Shown one piece after another: positions 49,496 through 53,826 of a DNA stretch of 53,826 bases. The DNA comes from Claveliimonas intestinigallinarum. Lineage in GTDB: Bacteria; Bacillota; Clostridia; Lachnospirales; Lachnospiraceae. Within the stretch, counting starts at the first letter, position 1, and each line of letters starts with the position of its first letter. The notes below the pieces were generated by a model, which saw only the letters and a list, made by a program, of their open reading frames with translations, did no database searches and was not told the origin of the DNA. The stretch lies in contig DXED01000033.1 in the NCBI GenBank assembly GCA_019115145.1, positions 1-53,826 on the forward strand, read 5' to 3'. A program made the position numbers and the translations under genes.

Positions 49496-49711
49496 AATTT
49501 AATCCCCAAATAAGAACCAAATTTTTGATTGGACTTTGTAGGGAAAGATAGAATATGAATAAGATATGGGGGAGCGTTTATAATTATATGATTTGGAATA
49601 TTATTAAGATTAAGTAAATTGATTTAGTGTAGCAAATATAAAAAATAATGTAAGGTACTATGTTAAAAGTTTGAGAAATTACATATAATTGGAAAGAATT
49701 TAGAAAAACTG

Positions 49712-49740
49712 TTGACAAACAAGACAGATAGTGATAAAAT
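49712..49740 (+). promoter_or_regulatory. Strong promoter in the element's left arm
   Basis: Consensus TTGACA (49712-49717), exactly 17 bases, TAAAAT (49735-49740). No ORF follows directly; the transcript would run into the hairpins at 49749-49882. Confidence 0.8.
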
Positions 49741-49746
49741 GAAATA

Positions 49747-49882
49747 GTACAGGAAGATGTATTCTTGTATTAAGCTTTGTATACAAATGCAAAGCTGGAA
49801 AGAGCATTGCCAAGATAGAATGGCGCAGGAACAGTTATGGAGGATTAAGAAACTGAATGGCTGGGACTGCGCTTTTTTTTTA
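49747..49882 (+). ncRNA. Candidate structured small RNA of about 135 bases
   Basis: Between the strong promoter and a nine-T tract there are three stems: ACAGGAA/TTCTTGT (49749-49768), AGCTTTG/CAAAGCT (49773-49796), and a long terminal stem GCGCAG/CTGCGC (49823-49828 with 49867-49872) enclosing CAGTT/AACTG. The innermost loop exposes TGGAGGATT. The last stem with its T-run is an intrinsic terminator. No ORF of note lies inside. A regulatory RNA for replication, or the leader of the rep transcript, are the two obvious readings. Confidence 0.5.
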
Positions 49883-49965
49883 ATTTAAAGGCGTCCCTTA
49901 GTGTCGGAGAGGCCCAGCATGTAATCAAATGTGTAAAGGTAGAACAAAGAGCAAAGAAAGGAGGT

Positions 49966-50154
49966 ATGACAAAACAAGAAAATCAAAAATCATATAAGCC
50001 AGCATGGTTTGTAGGATATATTGTTTTGTTATGTACTCTCCTAACGGAGAGTATTTTTTTGTTTTGGAAAAGGAGAAAACATGATGCAAACAAGAATAGG
50101 CCTGGATGCTATCACTATGATTGTGAGCGGCGAACATGTAGAAAGACATGTTGA
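49966..50154 (+). CDS. Possible small membrane protein / leader ORF ahead of rep
   Basis: A 62-codon frame with AAAGGAGGT immediately before the ATG (spacing of one base, shorter than ideal). Residues about 14-35 form a convincing membrane helix (AWFVGYIVLLCTLLTESIFLFW) followed by KRRK, a normal inside-positive flank. It reads straight through the terminator hairpin at 50034-50060 and overlaps the rep gene by 74 bases in another frame. It may be a real small protein, or a leader whose translation decides read-through into rep. The C-terminal Cys/Arg-rich part lies in the overlap and may be incidental. Confidence 0.4.
   Translation: MTKQENQKSYKPAWFVGYIVLLCTLLTESIFLFWKRRKHDANKNRPGCYHYDCERRTCRKTC
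50034..50060 (+). terminator. Attenuator-like terminator in front of rep
   Basis: TACTCTCC-TAAC-GGAGAGTA is a perfect 8-bp stem followed by seven T, ending 20 bases before the rep ATG. Any transcript entering from upstream must pass it to express rep. Confidence 0.8.
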
Positions 50155-51112
50155 CTATGAAGAACGCAGAAATGGACAGGGAAAAGTGTTTTTAACAGTC
50201 AAAGGACAAAAGAACGGGATGTTCAGAGTAGTGGTCATACCTTGTGCGATTGTGAGAGACAACAATCTCGAGCCGTACTCTTTTGGGGATGTGAAAAAAC
50301 TTAAAAAAATTGTTAGATGCATAGAAAGGGAGCTAAAGGCTATTCTAGGGGTTAATGAACTTGGAGGGATGGCTGTAAAAGCTATTGAGGTCAATAGTAA
50401 TAGGGTAATAAGAAGAAAGAGAGTGGATGCAGACATGGTTGTTGCTCTCTTGGAGCATGCGACATTAGTACCCAAGACGGAGAATAGGCCTGTCAAGGAT
50501 ATCCAGACAATTTCGCACATGCATGCGGAGTATACGGCGAACAACATGAAGAAAAAGGTGCATGATGGTTTTCAGACGGCAAGAGACTCATCTGGACGGT
50601 ACAAGCTGAAGGTCTACAGGAAAGATAGACAAATGAAAATGGAGGGGAAAATGCCTCCAGTCATACGACTCGAAATGGTGTATAACATGAGAGGAGTTAG
50701 GCACATGTTGGGGAAAGAAGAAATAGGGCTGGAGAGGCTGTTGCAAGCAGAGTCCTTATGTCAGATTATCAAGCAGTATGCAATTGATATGAACAGTGTT
50801 ATCGTACCACAGCTACAAATTTTTTTGGAGGCGGCTGTCAAAACGGTCTACAACGATTTAAAGGAAGGAGAGGGAGCATATAAAACTCTATTGAAACATT
50901 ATGAGGTTGTAAAGTATGACTACGAGATATTTAGAAAGGCGTTGAGGCGATACTATCGTCTAGTCGGCAACACAAGAGAAAGTGCTAAGGTTCAATGTTC
51001 GAGACTTAAGCGCACTCTTATAGAACATGATAATCTAACAATCAGTGACGGAACTGTCAAAGAGTTGTCTGGTCTGTTCCGGGATGTGAGAAAAGTTAGC
51101 ATGGATTGTTAA
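50081..51112 (+). CDS. Putative replication initiation protein (gpII/phage X-like)
   Basis: A 343-residue basic protein resembling replication initiators of the filamentous-phage gene II / RstA group. The clearest part is the middle: GRYKLKVYRKDRQMKMEGKMPPVIRLEMVYNMRGVRHML, like the 'LKxYxKxxE... LRxExxxxxxxxL' core of that group; residue positions are about 178-215. The N-terminal half has short beta-rich segments (FLTVKGQKNGMFRVVVIP). The catalytic Tyr cannot be assigned by eye. AAAAGGAGAAAAC gives a good start (two ATGs in tandem). A terminator just upstream suggests controlled expression. Rolling-circle replication would be expected if the family call is right. Confidence 0.55.
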   Translation: MMQTRIGLDAITMIVSGEHVERHVDYEERRNGQGKVFLTVKGQKNGMFRVVVIPCAIVRDNNLEPYSFGDVKKLKKIVRCIERELKAILGVNELGGMAVKAIEVNSNRVIRRKRVDADMVVALLEHATLVPKTENRPVKDIQTISHMHAEYTANNMKKKVHDGFQTARDSSGRYKLKVYRKDRQMKMEGKMPPVIRLEMVYNMRGVRHMLGKEEIGLERLLQAESLCQIIKQYAIDMNSVIVPQLQIFLEAAVKTVYNDLKEGEGAYKTLLKHYEVVKYDYEIFRKALRRYYRLVGNTRESAKVQCSRLKRTLIEHDNLTISDGTVKELSGLFRDVRKVSMDC

Positions 51113-51262
51113 TTTTTTTCAAGGCAGTACTCCCATGATTTTCTGAAATTTTTGGGATTGCATGGGTCTGGCGGGTTGTAGACAGTGCGCAAAAGAAAAC
51201 AAGAAAATACGGAGATGGTTATATAGTCGATAGAACAATGAAATAACAAAGGAGGGTTGAGT

Positions 51263-51691
51263 ATGGCATGGCAAAAAGGCACTAGTGGTAATCCACGAGG
51301 AAGACCGAGACATAATGAAATAGAGAAACAAAACAAAGAGAATTTTGAGCAGGAACTGAAAAAATATTCTTCAGAGGCCTTAGAAACAATCGTCGAACTA
51401 ATTCATAGCCCCCTTAATCATAGTTTACGCTTCAAGGCGAGTGTCTGGGTACTTGAGCATATCTATGGTAAAGATTTTCACATTGAAGATTTGGCAGGAG
51501 CTCAAGCAACAGGACAGAACGTAACAATTAATGTAATCCCTATTGGTTCAGACTTTGAAATTACAGAAGAGGACGCAGAACTGATTAGGCGGGCTGAAGC
51601 TGGAGAACAAATGGTAGACCTTCCGGGCCCAGATGAGGAAGGGTGGGACGTAGGCGAAGAATGGGGGACGGATACCTACGACCCAGAATAG
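51263..51691 (+). CDS. DUF5681-like small protein
   Basis: A 142-residue acidic protein that opens with WQKGTSGNPRGRP, the signature of the DUF5681 family met in phages and mobile elements near small-terminase or DNA-packaging genes. A helical middle (residues about 15-75) follows, and a very acidic C-terminus (PDEEGWDVGEEWGTD). ATG at 51263 is seven bases from AAAGGAGGG; the TTG two codons earlier overlaps that site. The function is unknown; DNA binding by the GNPRGRP segment is inference. The 144 bases before it contain no gene. Confidence 0.7.
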   Translation: MAWQKGTSGNPRGRPRHNEIEKQNKENFEQELKKYSSEALETIVELIHSPLNHSLRFKASVWVLEHIYGKDFHIEDLAGAQATGQNVTINVIPIGSDFEITEEDAELIRRAEAGEQMVDLPGPDEEGWDVGEEWGTDTYDPE

Positions 51692-51723
51692 AACAGAACA
51701 CAAAACATAAGGAGGAATAAAAC

Positions 51724-52404
51724 ATGGCATACGAAACATATGCGGAACGCTTTGAGGGCGCTCCAACAGAGGAAGAAAAGAAACTGGCTGCTTTTAGCGC
51801 AGACAGAACAGAGGTGGAGAACCAGATATCCAGTGCAGAAAACCAGAAAACACTCCTGGAGTGTTACAGTGCTGTAAAGGAGTTTGAAAGGGCCTACAGC
51901 CAAGAATACGCCACGCTGGAGCTTAAAAAGTCTCTGTTAGGCCGTATCGAGACCGTGCTGGAGCAGTCCGCTGGAGAAGAGAGAGAGCTGGCTGTGGAGG
52001 CCGACAAGCTTCAGGCTCAGTCCTTTCCCGACCCCCCGGAGGAGCTACACCGCATCAACATACAGGCAGACCAGTATTTACTACAGCTCTATAGTAGTCT
52101 GGGAACGAACGTAACACAGAACAAGCTGACAATTTCCAAGGCAATCAAACAGGCCACGAATGGCGATGGAAATAGGGTTACTGCTACGGCCCTTCTCAAG
52201 TTAATGCAAAACCCTTCATATAAGCCGTATTTTGCTTCTACAGACAAAGAAAGGATTTTAACGGCAGCAAGGTCACCCCTTTGGAAATCCCTTGATATAG
52301 AGCGGAATAAGAGGCTTGAGGGGGTGCGCAAAAAGCAGGCGGAGGCTGTTATGCGGGTTTTCCACCTCAGGCACCTGAGGGACATGGTTAAGAGAACAAT
52401 GTAA
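51724..52404 (+). CDS. Coiled-coil protein of unknown function in the element
   Basis: I do not recognise this 226-residue protein. Residues about 17-110 are strongly helical and charged (coiled-coil-like: TEVENQISSAENQKTLLECY and EYATLELKKSLLGRIETVLE). After a Pro-rich turn (SFPDPPEEL) a second helical region contains NKLTISKAIKQATNGDGNRVTATALLKLM and a basic C-terminus. ATAAGGAGGAATAAAAC precedes the ATG. Its GC content is visibly above that of its AT-rich neighbours, suggesting a different origin within the element. It sits between the DUF5681-like and excisionase-like genes. Confidence 0.6.
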   Translation: MAYETYAERFEGAPTEEEKKLAAFSADRTEVENQISSAENQKTLLECYSAVKEFERAYSQEYATLELKKSLLGRIETVLEQSAGEERELAVEADKLQAQSFPDPPEELHRINIQADQYLLQLYSSLGTNVTQNKLTISKAIKQATNGDGNRVTATALLKLMQNPSYKPYFASTDKERILTAARSPLWKSLDIERNKRLEGVRKKQAEAVMRVFHLRHLRDMVKRTM

Positions 52405-52417
52405 GGAGGAGAAGAAT

Positions 52418-52681
52418 ATGAAGGAGAGCAAAACAAATAGAACAAAGATGAAAGTGGTTGCAGGTACACAGGAAACAGAAGGAATAGAAGAGTGTAAGGC
52501 TCCTCTCATGCTTACCATAGATGAAACTGCAAAAAAAGCACATCTTTCATCGTATACGGTAAGAAGCTGGGTTAAGAGCGGTATGGTGAGGTCTGTAAAG
52601 ATAGGTCATAAATATCTCGTACCGTGGAACGTGTTCTGTGGTTTCCTTTGCGGAGAATGTTATGAGGGGGAGAGGCGGTAA
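52418..52681 (+). CDS. Excisionase-like helix-turn-helix protein
   Basis: An 87-residue DNA-binding protein. Residues about 30-75 carry the MerR-like excisionase helix-turn-helix: LTIDETAKKAHLSSYTVRSWVKSGMVRSVKIGHKYLVPW. Such proteins direct excision by the element's integrase. An unrelated charged N-terminus (KESKTNRTKMKV) precedes it, and a CGECYEGERR tail follows. AAGGAGGAGAAGAAT gives the start. The integrase begins about 1 kb downstream. Confidence 0.82.
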   Translation: MKESKTNRTKMKVVAGTQETEGIEECKAPLMLTIDETAKKAHLSSYTVRSWVKSGMVRSVKIGHKYLVPWNVFCGFLCGECYEGERR

Positions 52682-52683
52682 AA

Positions 52684-52881
52684 ATGAGCACGATTAAAGA
52701 AAACAAAACAAACAAGGACAAAGAAGCCCTTATACATCTTTGGGCTGATGTCTACAAAGTCAGGTATCCCATACGTTTCCGTATGTTGGCGATGCTGGTG
52801 GGCCATATGGGGCAAAAAGTAGGCGAGGAAAGTGCAATCTATAATCTGATGGAAATCATGCTGAGAGATAGGAAAAGGTAG
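52684..52881 (+). CDS. Small hypothetical protein of the element
   Basis: A 65-residue frame two bases after the excisionase-like gene. It is basic at both ends and helical (ALIHLWADVYKVRYPIRFRMLAMLVGHMGQ), with no membrane helix or known motif. The ribosome binding site is weak (AGGCGGTAAAA), consistent with coupling to the upstream gene. Confidence 0.5.
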   Translation: MSTIKENKTNKDKEALIHLWADVYKVRYPIRFRMLAMLVGHMGQKVGEESAIYNLMEIMLRDRKR

Positions 52882-52890
52882 GTAAAACTA

Positions 52891-52915
52891 GGGTATACCC
52901 AAACATTACATGTAA
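52891..52915. repeat. Palindromes ahead of the serine recombinase gene
   Basis: GGGTATACCC (52891-52900) and TTACATGTAA (52906-52915) are perfect palindromes six bases apart, in a 170-base gene-free, AT-rich stretch that also repeats ACAAAT and TTTACA/TGTAAA elements. Possible binding or crossover site of the recombinase encoded next, or an operator. Confidence 0.45.
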
Positions 52916-53051
52916 AAGACAAATGTTCTGTGTAAAATATAAACTAAAGACACAAATATTTTACAAAATGTAAATAATATACTTGATTATAAATTTACAT
53001 CATGCTATTCTTGTTACAAGAGGACGATAGAACAGAAAAGGAGCAATGTCA

Positions 53052-53621
53052 ATGAGAGTAGCATATGTGCGAGTGTCAACAGTAGAACAGAATGAGGACA
53101 GACAGGTTGAAGCATTAAAAAAGCATGGTATTGAAAAGTGGTTTGTTGAGAAGGTTTCAGCGAAAGATGCAAACAGGCCAAAGTTACAAGAACTGCTGGA
53201 ATATGTGCGAGAGGGTGATACAGTGTATGTTCATGACTTCTCAAGGCTTGCCCGAAGCACAAAGGACTTACTGAACATAGTAGAGCAGTTGCAGGCCAAA
53301 GGTGTGCACTTGGTATCAAACAAAGAAAACATAGATACTGGTACACCTACAGGGAAGTTGATGTTAACAATGATAGGGGCTATCGCAGAGTTCGAGCGAG
53401 AGAATTTGTTAGAACGGCAGAGAGAGGGGATTGCAATAGCCAAACAAAAGAACAAATATAAGGGAAGAAAACCAAAGGACATCAAAGATTTTGATGTGTG
53501 GTATGACAGATATAAGGTGAGGGAAATCAACAAAGTCCAGTTTGCCAAAGAGATAGGAGTTTCAAGGCCGACATTGGATAAACTGATAAAGGAACATGAA
53601 AACAAGGGGAATGTTATGTAG
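53052..53621 (+). CDS. Serine recombinase (resolvase/invertase family)
   Basis: A 189-residue small serine recombinase. It starts MRVAYVRVSTVEQNEDRQ, where the catalytic Ser lies in RVST (Ser9). DRQVEAL, DFSRLARSTKDLL (the conserved Arg pair) and IDTGTPTGKLMLTMIGAIAEFERENLLERQREGI are family landmarks. The C-terminal helix-turn-helix is VQFAKEIGVSRPTLDKLIKEH. The second ATG (53052) is eight bases from AAAAGGAG; the first at 53046 is too close. It probably resolves multimers or inverts a segment of the element rather than integrating it. Confidence 0.92.
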   Translation: MRVAYVRVSTVEQNEDRQVEALKKHGIEKWFVEKVSAKDANRPKLQELLEYVREGDTVYVHDFSRLARSTKDLLNIVEQLQAKGVHLVSNKENIDTGTPTGKLMLTMIGAIAEFERENLLERQREGIAIAKQKNKYKGRKPKDIKDFDVWYDRYKVREINKVQFAKEIGVSRPTLDKLIKEHENKGNVM

Positions 53622-53639
53622 AAGAAGGGAAAATGAGAA

Positions 53640-53826
53640 ATGGCTTCAATCAAAGAAGTAAAGGGAAGTAAAAAAGGGGCATATCGTATAACGGTATCAA
53701 ACGGATATGATATGAATGGAAAACAAATCAAGGTCTCAACTAACTATACACCCGACCCTGCTAAGACCAGAAAACAGCAGTTAAAAGAGGCAGAAGAGTA
53801 TGCATTTGAATTTGAAAAGAAAGTTA
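53640..53826 (+). CDS. int: Tyrosine integrase, N-terminal fragment (cut by window edge)
   Basis: An open frame of 62 codons to the end of the window, after GAAGAAGGGAAAATGAGAA. It translates as MASIKEVKGSKKGAYRITVS, then a beta hairpin with YDMNGKQIKVSTNYTPDPAKTRKQ and a helix (LKEAEEYAFEFEKK). That is the three-strand arm-binding domain and following helix at the N-terminus of Tn916/phage-type tyrosine integrases. The core and catalytic domains are outside the window. It lies 18 bases behind the serine recombinase gene. Confidence 0.8.
   Translation, partial: MASIKEVKGSKKGAYRITVSNGYDMNGKQIKVSTNYTPDPAKTRKQQLKEAEEYAFEFEKKV

Larger units (their letters stand above)
49380..53826 (+). mobile_element. 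Integrated mobile element, left part (runs off the window)
   Basis: Composition drops abruptly from about 57% to about 40% GC at 49.38 kb, and all genes beyond are plus-strand and of mobile type: gpII-like replication protein, DUF5681-like protein, excisionase-like HTH, serine recombinase and the beginning of a tyrosine integrase. The right end and attachment sites are outside the window or unidentified. The first 330 bases (49380-49711) contain no gene, only AT-rich repeats. The gene at 51724 is clearly richer in GC than its neighbours, so the element is a mosaic. Replication plus integration genes fit a small integrative element or phage-like plasmid. No conjugation, capsid or terminase large-subunit gene is seen. 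Confidence 0.82.

Noticed and set aside
49925..50149. 74-codon minus-strand ORF in the element
   Set aside because: No ribosome binding site, overlaps the attenuator and the rep start on the other strand, and all neighbouring genes face the other way.
1..53826. CRISPR array, rRNA genes or insertion sequences
   Set aside because: No regularly spaced direct repeats, no rRNA sequence and no transposase gene were seen on either strand.

Overview
The window looks like the chromosome of a gut Lachnospiraceae / Clostridium cluster XIVa bacterium. The evidence is the roughly 55-60% GC backbone, strong GGAGG ribosome binding sites, many TTGACA/TATAAT promoters with 17-base spacers, a tRNA without encoded CCA, GHKL/LytTR and BceAB-like signalling modules, a pyrophosphate-type phosphofructokinase and a clostridial thiSFGH operon under a TPP riboswitch. 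The species cannot be fixed from sequence alone. From about 49.4 kb the DNA turns AT-rich (about 40% GC) and carries an integrated mobile element that runs off the right edge.

Left to right. 0.1-2.2 kb, minus: HAD phosphatase and M18 aminopeptidase, divergent from xpt (xanthine phosphoribosyltransferase) through promoters whose -35 boxes overlap. 3-5.6 kb: an ABC-class ATPase and a pyridoxal kinase that overlap tail to tail. 5.9-10.5 kb, minus: tRNA-Arg(ACG), a heterodimeric ABC exporter with one degenerate ATP site, and a ketopantoate-reductase-family protein. 10.8-15.2 kb: an aldo/keto reductase with two 4Fe-4S clusters and an M16C (PreP-like) peptidase.

15.3-23.6 kb is the least ordinary part of the backbone. 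A 980-residue membrane-anchored protein holds four copies of a domain I do not recognise. A coupled small lipoprotein holds a fifth copy. After them come a second heterodimeric ABC exporter whose first subunit is broken by a one-base frameshift, a trigger-factor-like protein and a thioredoxin. 23.7-29.2 kb is an interleaved signalling block: GHKL kinase, LytTR regulator, OmpR-type regulator, ABC ATPase, permease, HisKA kinase.

29.3-34.4 kb holds an orphan substrate-binding lipoprotein, then a TPP riboswitch and thiS-thiF-thiG-thiH-thiE/tenI. 34.5-38.5 kb holds acylphosphatase, a QueG-like Fe-S protein, glycerol kinase and PPi-type phosphofructokinase. 38.7-42.6 kb holds an SsuABC/NMT1-type ABC importer and a MATE exporter. 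42.8-46.3 kb encodes a two-gene membrane module: a pseudokinase-TM-TPR protein and an Ig-like-repeat protein. It is followed by a zinc alcohol dehydrogenase and, convergently, an LtaS/sulfatase-type membrane enzyme with a GBS_Bsp-like tail.

49.4 kb to the end: a mobile element with an AT-rich non-coding left arm holding a candidate structured RNA, a gpII-like replication protein behind a terminator that overlaps a small membrane ORF, a DUF5681-like protein, two proteins of unknown function, an excisionase-like HTH protein, a serine recombinase, and the start of a tyrosine integrase.
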